Source: BM003 sp963699835
Lineage (GTDB): Bacteria > Pseudomonadota > Gammaproteobacteria > Steroidobacterales > BM003
DNA: 64,000 nt
Direction: 5' to 3'
Assembly: GCA_963699835.1 (NCBI GenBank)
Contig: CAVOVJ010000013.1
Span: forward strand, 1 to 64,000
The position numbers and the translations under genes were made by a program. The notes under the pieces were generated by a model. The model ran no database searches. It was not told where the DNA came from and saw nothing but the letters and a program-made list of their open reading frames with translations. This document shows, in pieces, positions 33,873-42,119 of this stretch (position 1 is the stretch's first letter; each line of letters starts with the position of its first letter).

Positions 33873-34187
33873 ATGTACGCGGTTATTGAGACCGGCGGTA
33901 AACAATACCGGGTCGAACAGGGCGGTCGTCTGCGGGTCGAGAAGCTCGACGCAGCCGAGGGTGACGACGTCGCCTTTGACAAGGTCCTGCTGGTGGGCAA
34001 AGGCTCGGATGTCACGATCGGCAAGCCTTACGTCGACGGCGGCAGGGTCGAAGCCAAGGTGCTCACGCAGGGAAAGTCGAAGAAGGTCGAGGTGATCAAG
34101 TTCAAGCGTCGCAAAAACTATCGGCGCACGAAAGGGCATCGTCAGCTCTTCACCGAGATCGAAGTGACCGGTATCAGCGCAGCCTGA
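33873..34187 (+). CDS. rplU: 50S ribosomal protein L21
   Basis: The protein has 104 residues from ATG 33873, with GGAGAG upstream: MYAVIETGGKQYRVEQGGRL, then VIKFKRRKNYRRTKGHRQLF, the L21 signature. It binds 23S rRNA in the large subunit. An upstream in-frame start at 33783 is rejected because it overlaps the promoter region. It is co-transcribed with rpmA 34 bases downstream. Confidence 0.97.
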   Translation: MYAVIETGGKQYRVEQGGRLRVEKLDAAEGDDVAFDKVLLVGKGSDVTIGKPYVDGGRVEAKVLTQGKSKKVEVIKFKRRKNYRRTKGHRQLFTEIEVTGISAA

Positions 34188-34221
34188 CCGGCCGCTGTAA
34201 GCGTAGACGGAGACACAGTAG

Positions 34222-34479
34222 ATGGCACATAAAAAGGCAGGCGGCAGTACACGCAACGGCCGCGATTCCGAATCCAAACGCCTGGGCGTCAAGCGCTATG
34301 GCGGTGAGCAGGTGCGCGCCGGCAACATTATCGTGCGCCAGCGCGGCACTCATTTTCATCCCGGTCCGAATGTCGGTATCGGTCGCGACCACACGCTCTT
34401 TGCACTGAAGGACGGCGAGGTCGCGTTCGACCGCAAGGGGCCGAAGCTGCGGCGCGTCGTCAGCATCCAGGAAAGCTGA
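34222..34479 (+). CDS. rpmA: 50S ribosomal protein L27
   Basis: The protein has 85 residues: MAHKKAGGSTRNGRDSESKR, LGVKRYGGEQVRAGNIIVRQ and RGTHFHPGPNVGIGRDHTLF. This is canonical L27, whose N-terminal tail reaches the peptidyl-transferase centre. No N-terminal propeptide like that of Firmicutes. It follows rplU and precedes obgE, with a terminator between them. Confidence 0.98.
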   Translation: MAHKKAGGSTRNGRDSESKRLGVKRYGGEQVRAGNIIVRQRGTHFHPGPNVGIGRDHTLFALKDGEVAFDRKGPKLRRVVSIQES

Positions 34480-34504
34480 GCGGCGACGTAATGCGCTACG
34501 CCAG

Positions 34505-34530
34505 AAACCCCGGCATTGCCGGGGTTTTTC
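34505..34530 (+). terminator. Rho-independent terminator after rpmA
   Basis: ACCCCGG / CCGGGGT stem with loop CATTG, followed by five T. It separates rplU-rpmA from obgE, whose start is 21 bases further on; some read-through to obgE is likely, given the short distance. Confidence 0.85.
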
Positions 34531-34550
34531 GTATCCACGGGAGCTGAACG

Positions 34551-35582
34551 ATGAAATTCGTCGATGAAGCCACGATCCAGGTGCGTGCCGGGGACGGCGG
34601 CAACGGTGTCGTCAGTTTCCGGCGCGAGAAATATGTTCCGTTCGGCGGCCCCGATGGCGGCGATGGCGGCAATGGCGGCAGTGTTTTTCTCCAAGCCGAC
34701 TCCGGGGTCAACACGCTTGCGGACTTCCGGATGCAGCGCAAGTTTGTCGCCGAACGCGGCACCGCGGGTTCGGCGAAAGACTGTACCGGTGCCGGCGGCG
34801 ACGATCTCGATGTCATCGTCCCGGTCGGTACGCTGATCTATGACGAGGATACCGGCGAGCAGCTCGGCGACCTCAAGCACGACGGCGAACGCTTGCGAGT
34901 CGCCGCCGGTGGTCATGGCGGGCGCGGCAACACCCGCTTCAAAAGCAGTGTCAACCGGGCACCGCGCCAGTGTACGCCGGGTACCCCCGGCGAAGTGCGA
35001 AATCTGCGGCTCGAATTGCGGTTGCTTGCGGATGTCGGGCTGGTAGGGTTGCCAAATGCCGGCAAGTCGACTCTGATCAGGGCGATGTCTGCCGCGCGTC
35101 CGCGGGTCGCGGACTACCCGTTTACCACGTTGCATCCCAACCTCGGGGTCGTCTCGGCTGGCGCGCATCGCAGTTTCGTCATGGCCGACGTTCCGGGGCT
35201 GATCGAGGGCGCGGCGGATGGCGCCGGCCTCGGGGTGCGGTTTCTCAAACATCTGCAACGCACCAGGCTGCTGCTGCACATGGTCGACGTTCTGCCGGTA
35301 GACGGCAGCGACCCGGTGGATCAGTTCAGGAAAATCGAACGCGAATTGCACCGGTTCAGCGCGGAACTGGCGCAGCGCGATCGCTGGCTGGTCATGAACA
35401 AGGTGGATCTGCTGGCCGCCGACGAAGCCGACTCGATCTGTGCCGCCATCGAGTCGCGCCTGGAATGGAGCGGACCCAGTTTCCGGGTATCGGCGATCAG
35501 CGGTGCCGGAACTGACGCGCTTGCCCAGGCGGTGATGCGTCACCTGGAATTGGCCGCGGAGGAAGAATCCGAGCCGCAATAA
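34551..35582 (+). CDS. obgE: GTPase ObgE/CgtA
   Basis: The protein has 343 residues. The glycine-rich Obg domain comes first (MKFVDEATIQVRAGDGGNGV, GGPDGGDGGNGG). The G domain follows, with GLPNAGKST (G1), DVPGLIEGAADGAGLG (G3/switch II), NKVDLL (G4) and SAISGAG (G5). It is an essential GTPase that monitors 50S subunit assembly and the stringent response. It ends EEESEPQ with no long C-terminal extension, normal for gammaproteobacteria. It follows rplU-rpmA as usual. Confidence 0.97.
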   Translation: MKFVDEATIQVRAGDGGNGVVSFRREKYVPFGGPDGGDGGNGGSVFLQADSGVNTLADFRMQRKFVAERGTAGSAKDCTGAGGDDLDVIVPVGTLIYDEDTGEQLGDLKHDGERLRVAAGGHGGRGNTRFKSSVNRAPRQCTPGTPGEVRNLRLELRLLADVGLVGLPNAGKSTLIRAMSAARPRVADYPFTTLHPNLGVVSAGAHRSFVMADVPGLIEGAADGAGLGVRFLKHLQRTRLLLHMVDVLPVDGSDPVDQFRKIERELHRFSAELAQRDRWLVMNKVDLLAADEADSICAAIESRLEWSGPSFRVSAISGAGTDALAQAVMRHLELAAEEESEPQ

Positions 35583-35589
35583 GCAGGCA

Positions 35590-35623
35590 AAAAAAAGACC
35601 GGCATCCTCGCGGACACCGGTCC
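35590..35623 (-). terminator. Rho-independent terminator of rpsT (minus strand)
   Basis: On the minus strand GACCGG...CCGGTC is followed by eight T (the A run at 35590-35597). It lies 26 bases past the rpsT stop and just after the converging obgE gene. Confidence 0.85.
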
Positions 35624-35648
35624 AGAAAATCGTTGAGCCGGGTAGGGC

Positions 35649-35915
35649 TCAGGCTTCCATCGCACGCAGCATCTTGTTCAGACGGCTTTTCTGCCGCGCT
35701 GCCTTGTTCTTGTGGATGATGCCCTTGTTGACCATTTTGTCGATGATCGGAAGCGCAGTCGTGTAGCGTTTCTGCGCCTCTTCCTTGTTTCCATCCGCGA
35801 CGGCCGCAAGCACGCCTTTGACGTAGGTGCGCGCCTTGGAGCGCATTGCCATGTTTTGGTGCCGGCGCGTCTGGTTCTGGCGGGCGCGCTTTCTGGCGGA
35901 GCTGGAGTTAGCCAA
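35649..35915 (-). CDS. rpsT: 30S ribosomal protein S20
   Basis: The protein has 88 residues: MANSSSARKRARQNQTRRHQ, then NMAMRSKARTYVKGVLAAVA, ending QKSRLNKMLRAMEA. This is canonical S20, a helical bundle that binds 16S rRNA. It has its own promoter and terminator. In Pseudomonas its neighbour is murJ; here the his operon has come between them. Confidence 0.97.
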   Translation of the reverse strand: MANSSSARKRARQNQTRRHQNMAMRSKARTYVKGVLAAVADGNKEEAQKRYTTALPIIDKMVNKGIIHKNKAARQKSRLNKMLRAMEA

Positions 35916-35972
35916 GTCGAAATCCTCTGTTTACGTCCATGGCCTCGCGAGGCCCATGCAAGAAAGCCGAAT

Positions 35973-36001
35973 ATTGTCTTTTTTGCGGCGGTGCTTGTCA
36001 A
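35973..36001 (-). promoter_or_regulatory. Sigma-70 promoter of rpsT
   Basis: On the minus strand TTGACA (complement of 35996-36001), a 17-base spacer, then GACAAT (complement of 35973-35978), 58 bases before the rpsT start. Confidence 0.7.
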
Positions 36002-36039
36002 TCCATTTGCCGGTTTACAACGAAAGCGTCGATCCGCGG

Positions 36040-36087
36040 TTGCAACGCCCGTGTGTATTAATGTAATAATGCGTTAATACATTAATA
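36040..36087 (+). promoter_or_regulatory. Promoter and palindromic operator of the trpR-like/his operon
   Basis: TATTAATGTA (36056-36065) and TACATTAATA (36078-36087) form a perfect 10-base inverted repeat around the likely -10 box TAATAAT (from 36064). TTGCAA at 36040 is a possible -35 box with an 18-base spacer. It lies just before the TrpR-family gene, so autoregulation and control of the downstream his genes are the obvious reading; binding is inferred. Confidence 0.65.
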
Positions 36088-36098
36088 ACGTGACTCCA

Positions 36099-36407
36099 AT
36101 GAAAGACAGACCTGCGACCGAGGAAGAGGCATTCGAGCGCGAGGAGGCGCTATATCGCGCAGTTTTGACGCTTCGCAGTGTCGATGAGTGCCGGCGTTTC
36201 TTTCGCGATCTGGGTACACCCGCGGAATTGCAGGCGTTCGCGGATCGCTGGCGGGTCGTAGAATTGCTGCGCGACGGCAAACCCTACCGTGAGATATACG
36301 AGCTGACCGGAGTGAGCGTTACCACTGTTGGGCGTGTCGCGCGGTTTCTCGCCGACGGAAACGGCGGTTATCAGATTGCTCTGCAACGACTCGATCCGAG
36401 TCACTGA
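36099..36407 (+). CDS. TrpR/YerC-family regulator, probable repressor of histidine biosynthesis
   Basis: ATG 36099 gives 102 residues; an in-frame GTG at 36090 is possible. No ribosome site is obvious for either. The TrpR-superfamily fold is seen in VDECRRFFRDLGTPAELQAF, the turn ADRWRVVELLRDGKPYREIY and the recognition helix TGVSVTTVGRVARFL. This is the YerC/YecD branch. Members in Xanthomonadales and Firmicutes have been predicted to control histidine genes, and here hisG follows 23 bases downstream. The co-repressor is probably histidine (inference). Confidence 0.85.
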   Translation: MKDRPATEEEAFEREEALYRAVLTLRSVDECRRFFRDLGTPAELQAFADRWRVVELLRDGKPYREIYELTGVSVTTVGRVARFLADGNGGYQIALQRLDPSH

Positions 36408-36430
36408 CCCAAACACAAAAGGCATTCGCC

Positions 36431-37330
36431 ATGGAAAAAGATCAGCGCATCAAGATCGCTGTGCAGAAGTCGGGGCGCCTGACCGACAACTCGCTGGAGT
36501 TGTTGCACCGCTGTGGGCTCGTTTACAGCCGCGGCCGCGACGAGCTTATTTGTTATGGCGAGAACATGCCGATCGATGTACTGCTGGTGCGCGACGACGA
36601 TATCCCGGATCTCGTGCGAGACGATATCTGCGATGTCGGAATAGTCGGCTACAACGTGATGCACGAGCGGCGCCTCGAACTCGAGGCCGAGGCGATGGCG
36701 GTCAATTTCGAACTGCACCGTACGCTCGACTACGGCCACTGCAAGCTGTGCCTCGCCGTGCCCGAGAGCGACGACTATGTTGGGGTGCAGTCATTGCAGG
36801 GCAAGCGCATCGCGACCAGTTATCCGCAACTGCTGCGCGAATACCTCGACAGGGAAGGGGTCAGCGCGGAGATCGCCGTAATGTCCGGTGCAATCGAGAT
36901 CGCGCCCAAACTCGGCAAGGCCGACCTGATCTGTGACCTGGTTTCCAGTGGCCGCACGCTTGCCGCCAACCATCTGCGACCGGTGGCAACGGTGCTGAAA
37001 AGCCAGGCCGCGCTGATAACCACCGGTGCGCGGCTGCCGGAGGCCAAACGGAGCTGGCTGGAGCGCTTGCTGCGACGCATGGAGGGTGTGCTCCAGGTAC
37101 GCGAAAGCAAGTACATCATGTTGCATGCGCCGCGGGGTTCGCTGGCCGAGATCCGGCGGCTGCTGCCCGGTTCCGAGACGCCGACGGTGATTCCGCTGGA
37201 GGGTTGCGACGACCGTGTCGCGGTACATGCGGTCTGTCGCGAGAACGTTTTCTGGGAAACGCTCGAGGATCTGAAAGGCGCGGGCGCCAGTTCGGTCCTG
37301 GTGTTACCCGTCGAAAAAATGCTGGCCTGA
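36431..37330 (+). CDS. hisG: ATP phosphoribosyltransferase, long form
   Basis: The protein has 299 residues, the length of HisG with the C-terminal regulatory ACT-like domain, so it does not need HisZ. Seen: IKIAVQKSGRLTDNSLELLH, IGIVGYNVMHE-type segment (DVGIVGYNV), CLAVPESDDYVGVQSLQGKR, and the PRPP loop SGAIEIAPKLGKADLICDLV (usually E-x-APxxG-x-AD). It catalyses the first step: ATP plus PRPP to phosphoribosyl-ATP, normally inhibited by histidine. It is the first biosynthetic gene of the operon. Confidence 0.96.
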   Translation: MEKDQRIKIAVQKSGRLTDNSLELLHRCGLVYSRGRDELICYGENMPIDVLLVRDDDIPDLVRDDICDVGIVGYNVMHERRLELEAEAMAVNFELHRTLDYGHCKLCLAVPESDDYVGVQSLQGKRIATSYPQLLREYLDREGVSAEIAVMSGAIEIAPKLGKADLICDLVSSGRTLAANHLRPVATVLKSQAALITTGARLPEAKRSWLERLLRRMEGVLQVRESKYIMLHAPRGSLAEIRRLLPGSETPTVIPLEGCDDRVAVHAVCRENVFWETLEDLKGAGASSVLVLPVEKMLA

Positions 37331-37342
37331 TTGGTGCAGGAA

Positions 37343-38653
37343 ATGCAGATCCACGAATGGAGTGAACTCGATCCGGCGGCCCGCGCCGAACTACTGCGTC
37401 GTCCGGCAATGCGCGACGGCGCTGAACTCGACCGCCAGGTGCGTGAAATTCTCGAGACGGTAAGGCGCGAGGGAGACACGGCGCTGCTGGACTACACGCG
37501 ACGCTTCGACAACGTCGAACTGGACGGTATCCGGGTCGGCGCGGCGGAAATGAGCGCAGCCGGGTCCGCGCTGGATGCGCGGCAGATCGATGCGATCCGC
37601 CAGGCCGCGGCCAATGTCGAGCGTTTTCACGAGGCGCAACTGCCCGCGCGGATCGCGGTTGAGACGGTCCCTGGTGTGCTGTGCGAGCGGCTGTTACGGC
37701 CGCTGGATGCGGTGGGTCTGTACGTGCCGGCCGGCACCGCGCCGCTGCCCTCTGCGGTGATCATGCTGGCGATACCGGCCCGGGTTGCCGGCTGCCCGCA
37801 ACGGGTGCTGTGCACCCCGCCCAACAAGGAGGGCAAAGCAGATCCGGCCGTACTGGTTGCGGCGCACCTGTGTGGCGTCACCGAGATATTCAAACTGGGC
37901 GGTGCGCAGGCGGTTGCCGCGATGGCGTTCGGTACCGAATCGGTGCCCAAGGTCGACAAGATTTTTGGCCCCGGCAACGCGTGGGTGACCGCGGCGAAGA
38001 TGATCGCCGCGCAAATACCCGGCGGCGCGGCGCTGGATCTTCCGGCCGGTCCGTCCGAGGTACTGGTGCTGGCCGATTCGGCGGCCGATCCCCAGTTCAT
38101 CGCCTCGGATCTGTTGTCGCAGGCCGAACACGGGACCGATTCGCAGGTGGTACTGGTGACGACGAGCAGGGCGATCGCTGTCGCGGTCGCGGCCGAGGTC
38201 GAACGCCAGCTCGAGGATCTGCCGCGAGCCGCAATCGCTCGCGCGGCGCTGGCCGAAAGCAGGCTGATCATCGTCGAGGACCAGGCCGAGGCGGTCGGGG
38301 TCAGCAACCAGTATGCCCCGGAACACCTGATCATCCAGACCCGGGAGCCGCGCGAGTGGCTGCGGGATATTCGTCACGCGGGTTCGGTGTTTTTGGGCCC
38401 TTGGACGCCTGAATCGGTTGGTGATTACTGTTCCGGTACCAATCATGTGTTGCCTACCTATGGTTTCGCCCGCAACACCAGTGGTCTCGGGGTCGACGCA
38501 TTCATCAAGTTGATGACCGTACAGCAGCTCAATCCGGAGGGATTGCGCGCGGTCGGACCGGTCGCCGAGACGCTGGCGCAGCTCGAAGGTCTCGATGCCC
38601 ATGCCCGCGCGGTGAGCCTGCGGCTGGCCCGGTGCGGGACTGCCGGGCCATGA
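37343..38653 (+). CDS. hisD: Histidinol dehydrogenase
   Basis: ATG 37343 gives 436 residues; TTG 37331, directly after the hisG stop, would add four. Motifs are GLYVPAGTAPLPSAVIMLAI, DKIFGPGNAWVTAAKMIA, QAEHGTDSQ (zinc and catalytic region) and PESVGDYCSGTNHVLPTYGF. It performs the last two NAD-dependent oxidations from histidinol to histidine. The gene overlaps hisC by ATGA. Confidence 0.96.
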   Translation: MQIHEWSELDPAARAELLRRPAMRDGAELDRQVREILETVRREGDTALLDYTRRFDNVELDGIRVGAAEMSAAGSALDARQIDAIRQAAANVERFHEAQLPARIAVETVPGVLCERLLRPLDAVGLYVPAGTAPLPSAVIMLAIPARVAGCPQRVLCTPPNKEGKADPAVLVAAHLCGVTEIFKLGGAQAVAAMAFGTESVPKVDKIFGPGNAWVTAAKMIAAQIPGGAALDLPAGPSEVLVLADSAADPQFIASDLLSQAEHGTDSQVVLVTTSRAIAVAVAAEVERQLEDLPRAAIARAALAESRLIIVEDQAEAVGVSNQYAPEHLIIQTREPREWLRDIRHAGSVFLGPWTPESVGDYCSGTNHVLPTYGFARNTSGLGVDAFIKLMTVQQLNPEGLRAVGPVAETLAQLEGLDAHARAVSLRLARCGTAGP

Positions 38654-39717
38654 GCGGCGCCGCCGATCTGGCGCGTCCGGAGATTCGCGCGCTGCGACCG
38701 TACCAGCCCGCCGCGGCTGCGGATGGCGTGCGTTTGAATGCCAACGAGGCGCCGTGGCGGCAGCATTGGGACGCAACCCAACGCGGGCTCAATCGATATC
38801 CCGAGCCGTGGCCGCAACAGCTGGCGGACGCACTCGCGCGTCTGTACGCGGTCGATGCCGCACAAGTAGCGGTAACGCGCGGCAGCGATGACGCCATTGA
38901 TTTGTTGCTGCGGGTTTTTTGCCGTGCCGGTGAGGACCGGATTGTCGAGTGTCCACCGACTTTTGGTATGTACCGTGTCGCGGCGCAGGTACAGGGCGCC
39001 GGCGTCGCGTCGATACCGTTGCTGGCCGAGCGTGACTTTGCCTTGGATACCGCGGCGGTTCTGGCCGCCGCACGCGAAGGCGTCAAGCTGGTGTTCCTGT
39101 GCTCGCCCAACAACCCGACCGGCAATTCGATAGCTGCGCAAACCGTGCGCGAACTGTGTGCCGCACTGTCCGGTTCCGCGCTGGTCGTCATTGACGAGGC
39201 CTATATCGAGTTCTCGGAGCAGCCAAGCGCGGCACGGATGCTTGATGAATTTCCGAACCTCGCCGTCTTGCGGACTTTGTCAAAAGCCCATGCGCTGGCC
39301 GGTGCGCGGGTCGGAGCGCTGTTGGCAGCGGCCGACGTGGTTGAGCTGGTGCGCGGTGTGATGCCGCCGTATGCGTTACCGAGTTTGTCAGTCGACGCCG
39401 CGCTGGGTCTGGCCGGGGCCGGCTACGCCAACTGTATCGAAGACAGAATCATGCAAACGCGCAGTGAAAGAACGCGACTCGGTGTCGCACTCGCGGCGTT
39501 GCCGGGTGTGGTCCGGGTCTGGCCCAGTGACGGCAACTACCTGCTGGTCCGGTTTGCAAACGCCGCCGGTGTCCTCGAACATGCCTCCGGCCGCGGTATC
39601 TTGTTGCGCGATTTTTCGTCCCAAGCGGAACTCGCAAATTGCGTGCGGATCAGTATTGGCGATCCCGCCCAGAACGATGCGCTGATCGCCGCGCTGGAGG
39701 AATACGGCAATGGCTAG
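38650..39717 (+). CDS. hisC: Histidinol-phosphate aminotransferase
   Basis: ATG 38650 overlaps the hisD stop (ATGA), giving 355 residues. Class II aminotransferase blocks are RLNANEAPW, CSPNNPTGN, VVIDEAYIEFS (Asp holding the PLP ring) and TLSKAHALAGARVGALLA with the PLP-binding Lys. It converts imidazole-acetol phosphate to histidinol phosphate. The gene overlaps hisB by eight bases. Confidence 0.95.
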   Translation: MSGAADLARPEIRALRPYQPAAAADGVRLNANEAPWRQHWDATQRGLNRYPEPWPQQLADALARLYAVDAAQVAVTRGSDDAIDLLLRVFCRAGEDRIVECPPTFGMYRVAAQVQGAGVASIPLLAERDFALDTAAVLAAAREGVKLVFLCSPNNPTGNSIAAQTVRELCAALSGSALVVIDEAYIEFSEQPSAARMLDEFPNLAVLRTLSKAHALAGARVGALLAAADVVELVRGVMPPYALPSLSVDAALGLAGAGYANCIEDRIMQTRSERTRLGVALAALPGVVRVWPSDGNYLLVRFANAAGVLEHASGRGILLRDFSSQAELANCVRISIGDPAQNDALIAALEEYGNG

Positions 39718-40780
39718 CGTCAAGGTGCTGTTTATCGATCGCGACGGGACCCTGGTCGAGGAACCGGCCGATCAGCAGGTAGACGCGTTGCACAAGATCC
39801 GCCTTCTGCCGGGTGTCATCCCCGCGCTGATCAGGTTGCGTGATGCCGGCTACCGAATGGTGCTGGTGTCGAATCAGGATGGGCGCGGCAGCGACAGTTT
39901 CCCCGAGGCGGCTTTTCGCGAGAGCCACGATTTCATTATTGAACTGTTCGCGTCCCAGGGCATCGAGTTTGACGAGGAATATATCTGCCCGCATTTTGCC
40001 GCTGATGGTTGTGATTGCCGCAAACCATCGGCGGGACTGTTGAAAGATTTTCTCCGCAATACCGAACTCGACCGCGCGGCCAGCCGGGTAATCGGGGACC
40101 GTGACAGCGACATGCAACTGGCCGCGAATATCGGTCTCGATGGCATCAGGGTGGGCGCCGATGGCGGAGTGCAGTGGCCTGATATCGCGGACCAGTTGCT
40201 CCGCCGGCTGAGAGTTGCGCAAGTCCGGCGCCGCACCCGGGAGACAGACATCGCGGTCAACGTTGCGCTCGACAAGCCGGAACCCATCGCGATCGACAGC
40301 GGCATCGGGTTTTTCGATCACATGCTCGAGCAGTTTGCGAAACACGGCGGCTTCGCGCTTCAGCTCAGTTGCAAGGGCGACCTCGAAATCGACGAACACC
40401 ACACGGTCGAGGACTGCGCGCTCGCGCTCGGTCAGGCGTTGCGCGAGGCACTGGGCGACAAGCAGGGCATCGGCCGCTATGGCTTCGTTCTGCCGATGGA
40501 CGAAGCGCTGGCCCAGGTTGCCGTCGATCTTGCCGGACGACCTTATCTGCAGTTCAGCGGAGAATTCGAACGCGAGAGCGTTGGCGGACTGCCGACCGAA
40601 CTGGTCCCGCACTTTTTTCGCTCGCTGTCGGATGCGCTGGCGGCGGCCATCCACATCAAGGTGTCCGGCGACAACAGCCATCACATGATTGAGGCGGTGT
40701 TCAAGGGAATCGGACGTGCGATGCGGCCGGCACTTGCGCAAACCGGCACCGGGCTACCGACGACGAAGGGAACGTTGTGA
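39710..40780 (+). CDS. hisB: Bifunctional histidinol-phosphatase / imidazoleglycerol-phosphate dehydratase
   Basis: The protein has 356 residues, the fused form typical of enteric-type gammaproteobacteria. The N-terminal 160 residues are a HAD phosphatase (KVLFIDRDGTL, VLVSNQDG, zinc-binding CPHFAADGCDCRKPSAGLL, IGDRDSDM). The C-terminal 195 are the dehydratase, with metal-binding GFFDHMLEQFAKHGGF, DEHHTVEDCALALG and DNSHHMIEAVFKG. It overlaps hisH by four bases. Confidence 0.96.
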   Translation: MASVKVLFIDRDGTLVEEPADQQVDALHKIRLLPGVIPALIRLRDAGYRMVLVSNQDGRGSDSFPEAAFRESHDFIIELFASQGIEFDEEYICPHFAADGCDCRKPSAGLLKDFLRNTELDRAASRVIGDRDSDMQLAANIGLDGIRVGADGGVQWPDIADQLLRRLRVAQVRRRTRETDIAVNVALDKPEPIAIDSGIGFFDHMLEQFAKHGGFALQLSCKGDLEIDEHHTVEDCALALGQALREALGDKQGIGRYGFVLPMDEALAQVAVDLAGRPYLQFSGEFERESVGGLPTELVPHFFRSLSDALAAAIHIKVSGDNSHHMIEAVFKGIGRAMRPALAQTGTGLPTTKGTL

Positions 40781-41379
40781 GCGTCGTCATCGTCGATAGC
40801 GGCGGCGCCAATATCGGGTCGGTGCGGTATGCGCTGGCGCGGCTGGGAGTGGAGGCGCCGCTAAGCCGCGATGGTGACGAGATCCGGCGCGCGGATCTCG
40901 TTTTGTTACCGGGCGTGGGGTCGGCCGCTGCCGCGATGGAGCGGCTGCGTTCGGCTCGCCTGGATAGCGTGATTCCGACACTGACCCAGCCGGTGCTCGG
41001 TATCTGCCTGGGTCTGCAGCTGATGTTCGAGTGCTCGGAAGAGGGCGACACTCCCTGTCTTGGGATCCTGCGCGGGAGCGCGCAGGTTTTCCCCCGGGAC
41101 CAGGGGCTCACGGTCCCGCATATGGGCTGGAACAGTGTCGCAAAGGCACGCGACTCGCGGTTGCTCGATGGCATCGCGGACGACAGCTATTTCTATTTCG
41201 TCCACAGCTATGCCGTTCCGGTGGTCGCGGCCACCACCGGGCGTTGCGAGTACGGCGCAGCGTTTACCGCCGTCGCAGAACAGGGCAATTTTTTTGCCAC
41301 CCAGTTTCATCCGGAACGATCCGGTGACGACGGTGCGCGGCTGCTCGAAAACTTTCTGCGCCTCGGTGGTGACGGGTAA
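40777..41379 (+). CDS. hisH: Imidazole glycerol phosphate synthase, glutaminase subunit
   Basis: The protein has 200 residues. Class I amidotransferase blocks are VVIVDSGGANIGSVRYAL, LGICLGLQLMFECSEEG (catalytic Cys) and ATQFHPERSG (catalytic His and Glu). It releases ammonia from glutamine and channels it to HisF. Start is GTG, overlapping hisB, and its stop overlaps the hisA start. Confidence 0.96.
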   Translation: MSVVIVDSGGANIGSVRYALARLGVEAPLSRDGDEIRRADLVLLPGVGSAAAAMERLRSARLDSVIPTLTQPVLGICLGLQLMFECSEEGDTPCLGILRGSAQVFPRDQGLTVPHMGWNSVAKARDSRLLDGIADDSYFYFVHSYAVPVVAATTGRCEYGAAFTAVAEQGNFFATQFHPERSGDDGARLLENFLRLGGDG

Positions 41380-42119
41380 TGGAACTGATCCCTGCGATAG
41401 ATCTGTACCAGGGCGGCTGCGTGCGCCTGCTGCATGGCGATTTCGATCAGGTTACGCATTATCCGGAGCAGCCGGCGACGCTGCGCAATGCCTATCGCGA
41501 TGCCGGCGCGGCCACATTGCATGTTGTCGATCTCGATGGTGCACGGGAAGGACGGCCAGTAAATACCGCAATCCTGGCGACGCTCGCAGCCGGCAGCGGC
41601 ATCGAGGTGCAGGTCGGTGGCGGCCTGCGCACCGGTGAAGATGTGGCGGCCATCCTCGATACGGGGGTTAGCCGGGCGGTAGTCGGCAGCACTGCGATCA
41701 ACGCGCCGGAAACGGTTATCGCCTGGTCCCGTCAGTTCGGCGGGCAACGGCTGGTCATCGCGCTTGATGTCCGTCTCGACGGGGATGGCGTACCAAGGCT
41801 GGCAAGCCATGGCTGGCAGCGGCAACAGGAAACGAGTCTATGGGAGGTGCTCGGCATCTACGCCGATTCAGCTATCCGCCATGTGCTGTGTACCGATATC
41901 GGGCGCGATGGTGCCATGAACGGGCCCAATCTTGAGCTGTATGCGGAGTGTTGCCGCCGCTTTCCGGATTTTCTGATTCAGGCGTCAGGTGGCGTGCGCA
42001 GGCTTGACGATCTGCGCGCGCTTGCCGAAACCGGGGTGGCCGGTGCAATTTCAGGGCGCGCATTGCTTGAGGGCGATCTCAAACTCGAGGAGTCACGGAC
42101 ATTCTTGCCAAACGCATAG
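41379..42119 (+). CDS. hisA: ProFAR isomerase
   Basis: The protein has 246 residues: MELIPAIDLYQGGCVRLLHG (catalytic Asp8), VDLDGAREGRPVNTAILATL, GGGLRTGEDVAAILDTGVSR, CTDIGRDGAMNGPNLELYAE (second catalytic Asp) and ASGGVRRLDDLRAL. A TIM barrel performing the Amadori isomerisation. Its last 19 bases overlap the inferred hisF start. Confidence 0.96.
   Translation: MELIPAIDLYQGGCVRLLHGDFDQVTHYPEQPATLRNAYRDAGAATLHVVDLDGAREGRPVNTAILATLAAGSGIEVQVGGGLRTGEDVAAILDTGVSRAVVGSTAINAPETVIAWSRQFGGQRLVIALDVRLDGDGVPRLASHGWQRQQETSLWEVLGIYADSAIRHVLCTDIGRDGAMNGPNLELYAECCRRFPDFLIQASGGVRRLDDLRALAETGVAGAISGRALLEGDLKLEESRTFLPNA

Noticed and set aside
34356..35579. Minus-strand open frame of 407 residues
   Set aside because: Exactly antisense to obgE; no recognisable domain.
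39650..40741. Minus-strand open frame of 363 residues
   Set aside because: Antisense shadow of hisB, whose motifs on the plus strand are unmistakable.
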